From: Gracilaria domingensis
Lineage: Eukaryota; Rhodophyta; Florideophyceae; Gracilariales; Gracilariaceae
Reading direction: 5' to 3'
DNA: 64,000 bases
NCBI GenBank assembly: GCA_022539475.1
Contig: VCMS01000238.1
Span: forward strand, 62,001 to 126,000
Shown here: positions 31,880 through 42,366 of the stretch, piece by piece
Numbering within the stretch: the stretch's first letter is position 1
How the letters are laid out: each line of letters begins with the position of its first letter
Notes under the pieces: generated by a model
The model's database searches: none
Seen by the model: the letters and a program-made list of their open reading frames with translations, nothing else
What the model was told of the DNA's origin: nothing
Position numbers and translations under genes: made by a program

Positions 31880-34800
31880 ATGGTCTACTACTGTACACAC
31901 AAGAAGCGTGGGTGCCCCTTCGTTACTCGCCGAGGAGTCTTATCTCTTCAACAGCATGTCAACCATTGCCCGTTTCGTCTGAAGGCAGCGCTGGAAGACG
32001 AGAATAGCCGGCCCATTCGGAGAAGCAAGCGTCTCAAGCTTTCCGCGCCCGCGCCCGCATCTTCCGAAACGGTCACTGCCCCTTGTCGCCTTCCCGAGCC
32101 TTCGGTGTGCGAGGACATCGTCGACCCCACTCCGTGCGCCCCTCCCATTCCGGACACTTCGCACTGTGTTTCTCCTTCCCCGGGTCCCGCGTCATTAGAG
32201 CGAGAACACGGAAGCAGTTCCCGCCCAGTGCCTTCTGAGGAGACCCTCGGTGATTTGCATATGGATTATCTCACGGTTTGTCTGGCTTCAGTAGCTTCCA
32301 ACCTTGGTCATCGTGAGGCTGACGAGCTAATTGGGCTACCTCGGGACCCGCGATTCTCGCAAAAGCGATTCAACGAGACCATAACAAGTTCCAAGCGCTG
32401 TACAGAACTGAAGAACGCCATTTTCGAACGATACGCCTCAAAGGACGGTTTCAATCGAAGAACTGTCTCGCCAGAAGGATGTAAGTTCAGCGCCACCCTC
32501 TACACGAGAGACCCCGTTCAGACACTTGTGAAACAGCTCTAGTTGGCTAACAACGAAAACACATTCTTCCACCCTATACCTCAGACCCACTCCACGAAAA
32601 TATCTCACCCCATGTCCGGCTCTCTCTCAAGAGACGCCACCTCAAAACTTAAGGAAATGGTCATGGGCTCTTTGGATAGTAGAATAGTGTGGTCCTCCCA
32701 AGAAATGAGTTACAGTGAATCTTTCGTAGGTCTTCTGCAGGTATACACCGATAAGTCTTCAACAACTCTAAAGCAAACATCGGTTACCGCCTATCCTCTT
32801 CACCTCATATTTCTCAACTTCTCTGACGAGCTTCGCCGTAAGTGTATCCGTGATGACTTCACAGTAGTGGCATACTTCCCTACCACACTGATCGAGGTTT
32901 CCGTATCTGAAGCAGACGCAATGCCATTCGTTTCTAGCAAGTCTCTACGCGAGTCCAGGATGCAAATCCTTCAAGAATCTCTTCGTCAAGTCCTGGAGCC
33001 AATTCTAAATCTCACGCAGAAAGGTTTTCAGTTCATCGGCGAAGACAAACTAAGTCGAGTGTGCCATCCTCTGCTTGCAAGTTATTGTGCGGATATTCCT
33101 GAGGCTAAGGACATTCTGTCCATTCTTCATGGGACCAAAACGGAAAGCCCGTGTCATAGATGCAAAGCCCCTCGCTCATCTTTATGCAGTCCTATTCCCA
33201 CCTCATTCAACGGACGTTCTCAAAAGCACACGAAAAGCATCCGAAAGACATACACAGCTATCTTGCAACATGCACAAAAAGACGAGGCGGAAAGACGTCC
33301 ACGTCGTGCGAGGGAGAGGAGATCTCAAGCGGATACTCTGATGCGTTCAAATTCCATATCTCTCATTCCTTCGTTCCTCGAAACTTCCGTAAGCCTTGGA
33401 ATGATCCCGGGATTGTCTCCATACAGTCTGTTCTCATTCGAACCATTACACAACTTGCATCTCGGCATCTCAAAGTTGATAAAAACGGCCACAATCGAGA
33501 GACTGCAGTCAGACACCCTGTGCACCACAATAGGAACATCTGCATCGCGTTCATTTCGAACGATACGCACCCAACTCCTCAACCATGCAAACGCAATTCT
33601 AGCTGCCACAGAACGCGATTCTCCTGCCAAAGGTTTACATATCGATTTCTCCACGCAGGAGAAAGGCAAATCTTTGAATGGTATCTTCACGAAAGACGGT
33701 CTCCGTGGAATGCTGGAGGCCAAAAACTACAAAGCACTTGACATGGTCTTCCCCTTCATAGGAGCATTCTTTGACATATGCTGTGGAGAACAGGACGTTG
33801 CCCCAATCACAACCGTTTTCTCTCAGTACTCGGACTTGCTTTCGACCTTATTCAGATACAATCGTGACCCGTATTGGACTGAAAGCTCTCTCCTGTGTCT
33901 TAGTTCGGAGATTGAAGCCTTCAAGCGTTTCGCAACAAAGACTCTGGCGGATTTTCATCCCTCCAGACTGAGAACTCTGAAGTTTCATCTTCTCGATCAT
34001 CTCGTGGACGATATTCGCCGTCTGGGAAGTATCAAGTACTACGACGCAGGCATATACGAACATGCACACCTGCTATTTAAAAGACACTACAAAAAGACGT
34101 CCAGAAGAACAGCAACGGCTGTGGAGGAGACTATTCGCTCCATTGAGCACGGACATGTTAGAAAGCAATGGAATGGCAATACTCCTTACCAGCGTAATCC
34201 AGGTTTACCAGGAACTTCCACACAGCTTCCTCGGTTTGCAATGAGAGGGCGTTCTTTCACTTTACGAGCTCTTCAACAATTTGTTTCACGTATGTCCAGT
34301 TCAAAAACATGGACTGCTGTTAGAGAGATGTTCTCAAGTACGGACACAAGGTCGATTCTTGACCAAATTGGTGAACAGGCCCTTCCTCCTTTCCTCAGTC
34401 TCGTGAAAGAAACACTGGATGAGCACTCTATTACATACTTCCCAGAAAAGACAAGGATAACTCTGGTGAATTCGGCCCTCGTGAAAGGCGGTTTCGTTCC
34501 GACTCTTGAACACTTCGATTCGTCTTCTAAGGCACTTAAGCTGGGACGACCCAAATACCCCATCATCCAACGTGTCTTCGCTTCTCCAGCATTTGGTCCC
34601 AGTAGAAAGCCAAAGTTTTCCACTGTATTGGTAAGCGGAGAAGATTCAGAGACTTGGGTTGCCCAGGTAGTCGCTCTGATTCGAATATCTCTCCTTGATT
34701 CTGCACTTACCGCACCAGAGGTGGCATTCGTCCGGTATTTCGAGGTTTTACCCCCCGCAACAAACATCGACCACATATTGAAATGCATATCTTTACGGTG

Positions 34801-35059
34801 GGCTACAAACGATGAAAACAACCACACTCTTCCGTTCCCTCGTCATTCCAAAGCGGAGACTATCGTAGAGTTAACTCCTTGGTACGGGATGGTTCCGGCT
34901 TCTGCACTACAGGGAACTGTCCATGTTGTTCGATCAAACTACCCTGCTCCACCTTTTTGTCCTCCACTTCAATGGTTCCAACACCGATTCTACATCAATC
35001 GATTCTATCATGATTCAGATGAAGGACCAACTGAGCACGTTGATCTTGTACAGCCTTAA
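31880..35059 (+). CDS. Second tnp2/Plavaka-like transposase, one in-frame TAG
   Basis: From ATG 31880 the frame runs 220 codons to a single TAG (32540-32542) and continues in the same frame for 838 codons, about 1059 in all, close to the length of the transposase at 24387. The N-terminus has a C/H zinc-finger pattern (YYCTHKKRGCPF ... LQQHVNHC). The second part has the R-R-K 'NFSDELRRK' block, ADIPEAKDIL followed by CHRC, EPLHNLHLGISK (an aromatic-leucine-His block like the third catalytic region), and a C-terminal FHLLDHLVDDIRRLGS ... YEHAHLLFKRHYKK block typical of these transposases. The upstream ATG choice is favoured over the open TTG at 31796. The TAG could be a mutation, a sequence error or a read-through site. 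Its stop overlaps the convergent gene at 35056 by 4 bp. Confidence 0.75.
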
Positions 35060-37451
35060 ACATTAAGGGCTCCATCTTCTACATGTTCACCTTGTGGTGC
35101 CTTTTCTTGTGATCCTGTGTTAAATCCGAAATCGTTCATGTCCATTTCCTTGAACTCCATATCCCCTTCCTCGCATTCACCAACGAAGCAATCGCTAATA
35201 GACCCCAATCTTCGGCTCACACTGTCAATAAAAAATTGTTCTTTCACAGTGAGGTAAAGTCTTCCGTTCGACGGCATTCGATATCCAAATGTAGCCTCTC
35301 TCATGTCATTACCAAGAACCTTAGTCCAATCTTCCGTTGTCGTTCCAAAATTATGAAACTCGCTGGAATTGGTCCTCAAGACATGTTGCCTAACATCCCC
35401 CAGAACATTCTTTAAACACAGAGGTAGCAGTTCAGCAAACTTCTTTGTAAACAGTTTCTGTCTCTGGCCACCCCTTGACACATCCGTACTTAGAAGGCTC
35501 ACAACCGTCAACACCCAAGCGTCCAAACGTGCGAGCAACAGTATTGTGCCATCTAAAAAGGTGCCCGTATCCTTGTCTTCCACATCATACCCAATAAACT
35601 CCTTCAGCACTTGTACCCCGACACGGTTTCGGAAGAACAAGTCTTGATCTTCCGTCGGCATATCCTCGACATTGTCCGCATTGGAGTACTTTAGACGAAC
35701 AAATGGGGCTTTTCTCCACCATGAAGTGTTCGGTACACCATTTTCGTCAAGACGCAGTATGTTCTCCTGCGCTTCCTTCAACTGCATTATGAGTTCGTCA
35801 GCATTCTCTTCTACCAGCTTTGTTCTTCTCCAAATCAGATCGTAACCCAGGAGCAGAAATAGTTTATCCCTCGTATTTCTCTTACGAACGCCCACGACGT
35901 CACTCATGGTCTGCCGCATTCTCTGCCTAAGGCACATATCTGCACAAAGTTCCAGTATAAACCTGTCGGTAAGAGATGCTTTTCTAATACCTTCCCAGCT
36001 CAACTCCTTCAACTCGCTTTCAACCATTTTCTCCAGCAAAGCATCCGGCCCCCCCTCTACCGACGGTGTGAACATGCCAAAACTGCCCAAGAGCTCCACG
36101 GGGTTTTTAGGAACCATGTATGAACCACCTTCCTCCGGCTCAATAAGCCCTTTCCCCCCACTCTCAGTTGCGTCTTCCACCTTCTCGGCACGGTTACCCC
36201 AATTTCGGGTTAGCGACTCACCTTCGAGCCATAGCTCACTTGTTTCTCTCCTTGCCCACGTCAGCATGTTGTGATACACTGCTCGAGCAACCCCTCGAAA
36301 CTCGTCGCACACCTCAATTTTATGCTTCTTTCGACCTGTCTGCCCAGGTTCACCAGCACGTGTACTCCTATCTCCCTCCTGTTTCAGTGCCCCTCTTAGC
36401 CCTTCAATGACTAGATCCTTCTCTTCAAGCCTCTTTTTCAAAGCCGTACTCTGCTCTTGGGCGACCTTCACTAGAATTCCCCGAACCATCAAGTTCTCTT
36501 GTAGCGTCTTAACCTTTTCTTTCAAGCAATTCAGTTCATTTAAAAGATCACGTCTGTTCATAGAGGTTGATTTCACACCAGTGTGGATATCTTCCGGTAT
36601 TTCCCTAGCCTCTTCGGCGACAGGCCCCGGTAATGCCGCAAGATTCGGTGTTATTTCGTTATCGGAACTATCCTCATGTGCCATAGCCTTAGACACGAGA
36701 GGCTGCAGGCGTTCTGTGTCCACCCTTGGCACGGCTCCGAGCTCCAACTCCCGTGTCTGTCCTCCTTCATGGCATGGTATATCAGATGAATTGGGCCTCG
36801 TACGAGCTGCAACGGCCCCCGTTCTTGGAAAGAGGGGAAGGTCGAGAGTAACTCGTCTATCAGTTGTCTCTCGATTTCTTATTGTCCTTCTCCCTTGTCC
36901 GGACCCATTGCGAGGCATGATACGATTCATAGCGGCCCCAGTTCTAGAAGACAGGGATGGACGTGACGATCTTAATATACTAGGGCTCTCACGACTTCTC
37001 GTCATTGTCCCTTGTTGTCCAGATCCACTGGGCGGCGTAACCCGCGCCCCAGTAGCTCCGGTCTTCGATATCGGCCGGGGACATGAAGGTTTTGGTGTCA
37101 TACGAACCTCTTCAGTTCCAGTTGTGATGCCCTCCTGTCCTGACCCGCTGGGCCGAGTTACCTCATCTTCTTGAGGAGCAGAGACAGATGCACGATTTGC
37201 ATTATCAGCAGTTGACGGCACGACATCGTTCGCTGATCCACGAATTCTTGACGCAATCCCGGAAGACGCTCCGCTGCGAGATGGGCGAGAGAGTCCTGTA
37301 GAAGGACGCTCACTGACTCTCTCCTTCGTCGAGGACGACTTCCGTTTAGGAAGTGCGGTGTTGTAGCCTGATTCGTATCATCCGATCTCTTCTCTTCTTC
37401 TGTCCACTCTTGTTCGCTGCGTACTATTTCGCTTTCTGGCGTTATACCCAT
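35056..37451 (-). CDS. Coiled-coil accessory protein, about 800 aa
   Basis: The main frame (37221-35056) has 721 codons. It stays open upstream, and one extra G near 37367 joins it to an ATG at 37451 (MGITPESEIVRSEQEW). The N-terminal third is low-complexity with three spaced SGSGQ-type repeats and many Pro/Arg residues. A coiled coil follows (about residues 222-288: RDLLNELNCLKEKVKTLQEN). The C-terminal 430 residues are globular-looking and Leu-rich with no motif I know. It ends convergently with the transposase and could be the TnpA-like partner of that transposase. That is inferred from position and architecture. Confidence 0.55.
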
Positions 37452-37698
37452 GTTGTGGAGATAAACAGGGTAATGAAACGCAATTGTTGGGGAGGGGGGG
37501 AGGGGGTGGGGGGGGGTGCATGGTTCAGATATTCCGGGAGACTCCGCAGTTCCTGCTTTTTAGGAATTTGAGGTGCCCAATGGGTCGCAAATATCGCCGT
37601 TACAGATGAAGAGCTCCAGTGTACATGTACAACAACGAGTATTGCAGGCAGCTGCAACACTCACAAGCATATTTACTTTCTATTCGTACTGAACTCAT

Positions 37699-38303
37699 CT
37701 ATTGCTCCAATGTCAGAGCCCAGTCCCAGGCGTACTGCTCTCCGTAGTTGAAATACAACTCTTCGCCCCTCTCAATATCTCTTACTGCTCTACAACGAAG
37801 TAGAGCATAGTTAGAAAGGTCTGACTTAACTGTATCACGGACTTCGCTTCCACCACCTGCACATTGGCACTTCGAGTCCTGTTTGACCGGGGCTCCGATA
37901 AATCGGGATCCCCGGCATGATATCCGGCGTCGTTAATGTAGCCCTCGATACAAAAAGGCGCCGGGACAATGTAGACCTCGCTCTCCTTTCTATCCTGAGC
38001 CTGTTCTGGTCTGTTCCTCAGGTGCAGAAACTCCGTACCAGTCACAGTGACCATCATAGAAAACAACTTGTACCGCACTGGAGTTGCTCCGAGACAGCCA
38101 CTTCCATACGTTAAGTGTCTTTCCTTCCGGTTCGTCAGATCCGTGTATACCAAAGTTCCATAGAAATGACAGATAGTTTCCCCAGCCAATATCTTATGTT
38201 CCGTGAACACCCCCATACCAGCACGGGGATGTCGAATCTTAGAAGATGCTATATGTAAGCGATAGCGATTGGCTTCAACAGTCAACAGCATATGCATATC
38301 CAT
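37699..38303 (-). CDS. SET-domain (lysine methyltransferase-like) protein
   Basis: The domain opens with SSKIRHPRAGMGVFTEHKI and ILAGETICHFYGTLV, the usual SET N-terminal block (GxGVF, then GExI ... YxG). A YINDAGYH block follows in place of the usual N-H-S/x-C motif. The ORF ends at 37782, but one frame over the classic end RDIERGEELYFNYGEQYAW is present and runs to a TAG at 37699. Adding one G near 37850 joins the two. SET enzymes methylate lysines of histones or other proteins using AdoMet. The ATG at 38303 overlaps the upstream DNA methyltransferase by 29 bp in another frame, so both are probably translated from one transcript or were once fused. Confidence 0.65.
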
Positions 38304-40833
38304 AAGATTCAGAGCTCCTCGTACTTCCCTCCCAAAGATCTACAGTACGCTGTCCACACTTCTCGACAAAGTCCCAGTCCTTCCAGTATCTTCCTAGGAA
38401 CTGAGTAATATGTCCAGGCATCACTTGGTACTGGGGGTAACCAAATGGAGCCTCCCATTCAAGCCGACCTCGGTCCCGATGTGGAACCCGTTCATAAGTC
38501 GTTGAAGCCGCATCCACCACCTCCTGTTCAACCAGGATGTCATTCTTCCCCCCGCGAATAACTTCGGCCATAAGAGTCGTTAGATGGTGCTTCGCATGGC
38601 TGAAGCATGGCCTATTCTTCTCGCACCCCAAGAACTTCCTATGCTTTGTCAGCGATAGGCACGCCATACCCGTAGAAAAAGTTCCCGCGAACATGTCCAT
38701 GACAAGATCACCCGGTCTTGTGAAGCGACATATCAACTCCTTCATCAACTCCCTCGACTTCTGCTCCGGTCTTATGTACTGCCCACCTGGTACTGAACTA
38801 CCTGGCTCATGTACCTTCCATGTCAACCACTCCCCCGCTCTCGGTTTGGGCACCCGGTCAATTACATTCCTGTTAGCCGGGAAAGTGGAAGGAATGAAAT
38901 TGTTCTCCTCAAATGGAGTAAGACTGGCTTCCTCCGATGGTCGCAATCCACGCTTCACCCCATGAACGGCGTACTCCGTTACGGGCTGTATCCCAAACTT
39001 CCGTGGATTCCCTCCAACATTACTGCGATCCCGGATGAACACCAGTGGATTCGCATCCACTTTAAACGAAGGCATGAGTTCTGGTTTACCTTCGCTTCCA
39101 GCTTCATCTTTCGTACTCGCCGTTTCCGAAAGTATCCTGTGCCACACATGAAACTGTGCCATGGCACAGAATATAATGAAGTGCCCACCTGACCGAAGCG
39201 CGGAACTTATTAAGTCAGCCGTACGGATCATGTCTTCCTCACTGAAGACATCGTGACCACTATTCCGTTTGTTCCTCTTCCTTCGAGTGTTAAAGGGAGG
39301 GTCTGTTAGGACAAGCTGTGCCTCACCCCATAAAATCTCACTCTGATTCACAAACGTTTCGTGTGTGTGCCTCAGGTCCTTCATGTCACAGTTGTACGCT
39401 ACAAAGTGTGACTTTCTCATCCCCTTCCACACCTTGTCCATATTCATTCGAAGGAGACTGGATATCCCCTTCATGGGCGGCTCAATACCAGTCTTTTGGA
39501 TGTTGTAACCAGCAACCCGAGATTCATGCTCCGCAAGATTCACCGGCTTCTCGAACTCGTCGCTATCGGAGCTCACGAGGTTCATATACTCTCGACGAGG
39601 TGGGGGTGGGGCAGACTTGGTCGAAGAAGGTTCGGCATTACCGGAAGTTTTAGGGGTTTTCGTCAGTTCAATATCAGGTTTCGCGTGAATGCCGACATGG
39701 AACCCTGCCGCATGACGCATATCCTGTATCGGTTTCCATAGCAACTCCGAAAACTTCTGAAATCGAGCAGGCAACTCACCGGAGTCAGAGCTAGATACGG
39801 TATCCATCCGTATCTCCGAAAACTCTATCCAGTTCCTCATCTGATCAACCCGTAAGCTATAGAGGCTATCGTGGGTGCATATGGTTTCGAGGTCTGTCAA
39901 AAACTCCTTAGCCAGTATTCGCAGGTTTGTATCGCATTCATCACTCAAGGTCTCCACCGATCCACTAGTACTGCTCTGTGGCACATCCTTTGTGTTGAAT
40001 CGAGTACTCTGGCTCGGCGGGGCATAACCAGACTCCCGTGTCTCTAGCGCTGTATACTTCAACGTCTGCATATTCATGTAAATGTATGGTTTCACCATGT
40101 GCTGAACGTTCGTGTATCCAAGATGAGCCGCAAAACAACTCCATGCCCATACGACCTCACTGATAGCGAATCCCAGTCGATCACAGTTGTCTTTGGAGAA
40201 CGACGTAAAAGTGGGTATGTACACAGCTGGTGCATGGTTCACTTTTCGTTTCTTTTTCGGTTGTTTCTTCTTCATCATTCGGATGTTGTCGTTCTCTCCC
40301 ATTATGTGGCCGAGGTATGATAAGTATATAACGACCTCAAATGGGTTCACAGCTGTTGGTGGGATGAACACTGTCGTCTTCAGAACCTGCTTTCTCCTGG
40401 TCATGAAATAACCAACCAGGCATCGCACCGGTAGGTATATACCCATATCCATAGAGAGAAGGAAAAAATCGCGCAGTCTCTGGTCCTCATCCCCGTCCTT
40501 CTTGTCAAGAAGCTTCGTTACAAGATATCGCTGTTCCACAGGTTTGTTATTCACAACACTCTTTCGCAGCTGTTGCAGTGTCAAGTTCTGCAGGTTCTTG
40601 GAGTTAGTGGCCTCCTCAAACATCTTCCTTGCCTCCGGAATATCCTTATAGTTCTCGGCGCAGAACTCTATTAACCCTCTAAACCCCACGTCCCGTGGCC
40701 GATCAGGGCCTCCATCGCTGTTTGCCAAAGCATCGCGAAGAACCAAGAAAAGTCTGACATATGCATGGAACGCCGGAGGCGGAGCACTCATGTCGATAGG
40801 ATGTATCTCCTCTCCAACATCGGTGGAATCCAT
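38275..40833 (-). CDS. Beta-class DNA amino-methyltransferase, nuclear, 852 aa
   Basis: The C-terminal half is an AdoMet-dependent amino-methyltransferase. Motif IV TDPPF (510-514) precedes motif I PGDLVMDMFAGTFSTGMACL (707-726), followed by FLGCEKN. That order defines the beta class of N6-adenine/N4-cytosine DNA methyltransferases, and the DPPF form favours adenine. Residues 1-480 are not recognised. They include PKKKRKV (192-198), identical to a classical nuclear localisation signal, and acidic linkers (MNLVSSDSDEFEKP). Such bacterial-type enzymes are rare in eukaryotic nuclei. The gene faces the palindrome hub, with a TTTAAA box about 30 bp before the ATG, and is followed by the overlapping SET gene. 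It could mark the element's own DNA. That role is inferred. The ORF is intact. Confidence 0.8.
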   Translation of the reverse strand: MDSTDVGEEIHPIDMSAPPPAFHAYVRLFLVLRDALANSDGGPDRPRDVGFRGLIEFCAENYKDIPEARKMFEEATNSKNLQNLTLQQLRKSVVNNKPVEQRYLVTKLLDKKDGDEDQRLRDFFLLSMDMGIYLPVRCLVGYFMTRRKQVLKTTVFIPPTAVNPFEVVIYLSYLGHIMGENDNIRMMKKKQPKKKRKVNHAPAVYIPTFTSFSKDNCDRLGFAISEVVWAWSCFAAHLGYTNVQHMVKPYIYMNMQTLKYTALETRESGYAPPSQSTRFNTKDVPQSSTSGSVETLSDECDTNLRILAKEFLTDLETICTHDSLYSLRVDQMRNWIEFSEIRMDTVSSSDSGELPARFQKFSELLWKPIQDMRHAAGFHVGIHAKPDIELTKTPKTSGNAEPSSTKSAPPPPRREYMNLVSSDSDEFEKPVNLAEHESRVAGYNIQKTGIEPPMKGISSLLRMNMDKVWKGMRKSHFVAYNCDMKDLRHTHETFVNQSEILWGEAQLVLTDPPFNTRRKRNKRNSGHDVFSEEDMIRTADLISSALRSGGHFIIFCAMAQFHVWHRILSETASTKDEAGSEGKPELMPSFKVDANPLVFIRDRSNVGGNPRKFGIQPVTEYAVHGVKRGLRPSEEASLTPFEENNFIPSTFPANRNVIDRVPKPRAGEWLTWKVHEPGSSVPGGQYIRPEQKSRELMKELICRFTRPGDLVMDMFAGTFSTGMACLSLTKHRKFLGCEKNRPCFSHAKHHLTTLMAEVIRGGKNDILVEQEVVDAASTTYERVPHRDRGRLEWEAPFGYPQYQVMPGHITQFLGRYWKDWDFVEKCGQRTVDLWEGSTRSSESYGYAYAVDC

Positions 40834-40845
40834 CGCTTCAGCGCA

Positions 40846-40943
40846 AACAACGGAGGCGAGCCTTTAAATGGCGACTTACGCTGGGCACCCCCGCTTTCGG
40901 CAGCTCCTCCCAGCGCACTGCCAGTCTCGTCCGTGTCCGTGTC
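40846..40943 (-). promoter_or_regulatory. Duplicated promoter module, methyltransferase side
   Basis: About 98 bp that recur in inverted orientation at 42209-42307 with very few differences. Both contain TTTAAA (40863-40868 here), the TAAGTCGCC-type block and GGACGAGACTGGCAGTGCG. The module directly precedes the methyltransferase ATG at 40833. Confidence 0.7.
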
Positions 40944-41099
40944 CGCTCGGAGCGATAGCGTCGCGTGTCGGAGCGATAGCGTCGCGTGTCGGCCACGTCG
41001 CGATTCGGAGCTATTGCAACGGTCCCGTATTGTGCTAAAAGTCGCGGATCAAGTGGGTGTGAAGCGCTAGTTTTCTCTAGTTTGATATATGTGTACGGC

Positions 41100-42010
41100 G
41101 TGTGCAGCGAAATCACTGCCGGAAGTGCCGGGAGGAGTGTTTTGGGAGGTCTCCGGAAGGCGCCGGAATGTGACCAGAACGTGCCCGCGGGCGGGGGGGT
41201 CCGGTCGTGTTAGGGTAGGTACCCTAACACAACCGGACCCCCCCGCCCGCGGGCATAAAATCGCACATTTTTCAAAAAATCGTCCAAAATGTGCCCGCGG
41301 GCGGGGGGGTCCAGTCGTGTTAGGGTACCTACCCTAACACGACCGGACCCCCCCGCCCGCGGGCACGTTTTCGACGATTTTTTGGCACCCTCCGGAGACC
41401 TCCCAAAACACTCCTCCCGGCACTTCTTGTACCCACTGCGTCACCTCAGTGAACCATCCCGGAAATTAGGGAGTGTCTGGAGGGTGGAGAAGACGGGATG
41501 GTCACCTCAGTGCACCATCCCGGAAATTAGGGAGTGTCTGGAGGGTTAAGATGACGGGATGGTGCACTAAGGTGACGCAGTGGGTACAGGAAGTGCCGGG
41601 AGGAGTGTTTTGGGAGGTCTCGGAGGGTGCCAGAATGTGGCCAGAACGTGCCCGCGGGCGGGGGGGGTCGGTCGTGTTAGGGTAGGTACCCTAACACAAC
41701 CGACCCCCCCCGCCCGCGGGCACGTTTTGGGCGATTTTTTGAAAAATGTGCGATTTTATGCCCGCGGGCGGGGGGGGTCGGTCGTGTTAGGGTACCTACC
41801 CTAACACGACCGACCCCCCCCGCCCGCGGGCACGTTTTGGGCGATTTTTTGAAAAATGTGCGATTTTATGCCCGCGGGCGGGGGGGTCCGGTCGTGTTAG
41901 GGTACCTACCCTAACACGACCGACCCCCCCCGCCCGCGGGCATAATCGCAACATTCCGGTGCCTTCCCGGGACCTCCCAAAACACGCCGCCGCGCAGTGA
42001 TTTCGCTACA
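41100..42010. repeat. Array of five long GC-rich hairpins in nested inverted repeats
   Basis: Five almost perfect palindromes of about 74 nt begin near 41182, 41291, 41649, 41760 and 41869. Each runs GCCCGCGGGCGGGGGGG, a short CGGTCGTG, then TTAGGGTA and the mirror image. Spacers share AAAATCGCACATTTTTCAAA in either orientation. Outer segments (about 41100-41170 and 41945-42010, with GGGAGGAGTGTTTTGGGAGG) are also inverted copies, and 41380-41490 mirrors 41550-41640. A 61-bp direct repeat carrying CCATCCCGGAAATTAGGGAG lies in the middle. The array separates the divergent methyltransferase and ParB-like genes. It could be a regulatory hub, protein-binding centre or replication site; the sequence does not say which. 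Confidence 0.85.
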
Positions 42011-42208
42011 CCCGGCCGCCGGTACGTTGGCGCCGCTGTCCACGTGTATTGGCGGGAGTAGGCTGTACATGGAAGTGAATGAGTGTACTCTTGACTACTA
42101 TGCAAAGCATTTGAAGAGCATGATTAGAGAACGCGACCATTGCTCGCGTGAGTCATCATTGCGCGAACTCCACGACTCTAAAGCGTACAATCAGCGTGCG
42201 AGCGGCCA

Positions 42209-42307
42209 CGGACAGGACACGGACGAGACTGGCAGTGCGCTGGGAGGAGCTGCCGAAAGCGGGGGTGCCCAGCGTAAGTCGCCTTTTAAAGGCTCGCCTC
42301 CGTTGTT
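42209..42307 (+). promoter_or_regulatory. Duplicated promoter module, ParB-like side
   Basis: Inverted copy of 40846-40943, with TTTAAA at 42285-42290, 77 bp before the ParB-like ATG (42367). The matched modules imply co-regulation of the two divergent transcription units. Confidence 0.7.
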
Positions 42308-42366
42308 GTATCGTCCCGAGCGAGCGTATTGTTGATATACACCTTTCACTGCAATAGCTGTTCAAC

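Noticed and set aside
32481-32542. A 62-bp intron (GTAAGT...CTCTAG) removing the in-frame TAG
   Set aside because: Splicing there, or at the next AG sites, throws the downstream transposase out of frame.
33075-34827. Secondary ORFs up to 193 codons within the second transposase
   Set aside because: They are in alternative frames of a strongly supported coding frame with family motifs.
38537-39653. Plus-strand ORFs of 111-142 codons opposite the methyltransferase
   Set aside because: Antisense to conserved methyltransferase motifs; no independent support.
41100-42010. CRISPR array or tRNA-like cluster
   Set aside because: Units are palindromes of about 74 nt with irregular spacers that are themselves repeated and inverted; there is no repeat-spacer regularity and no cas gene.
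41100-42010. Interstitial telomere from the TTAGGG words
   Set aside because: TTAGGG occurs once per hairpin arm, never in tandem.
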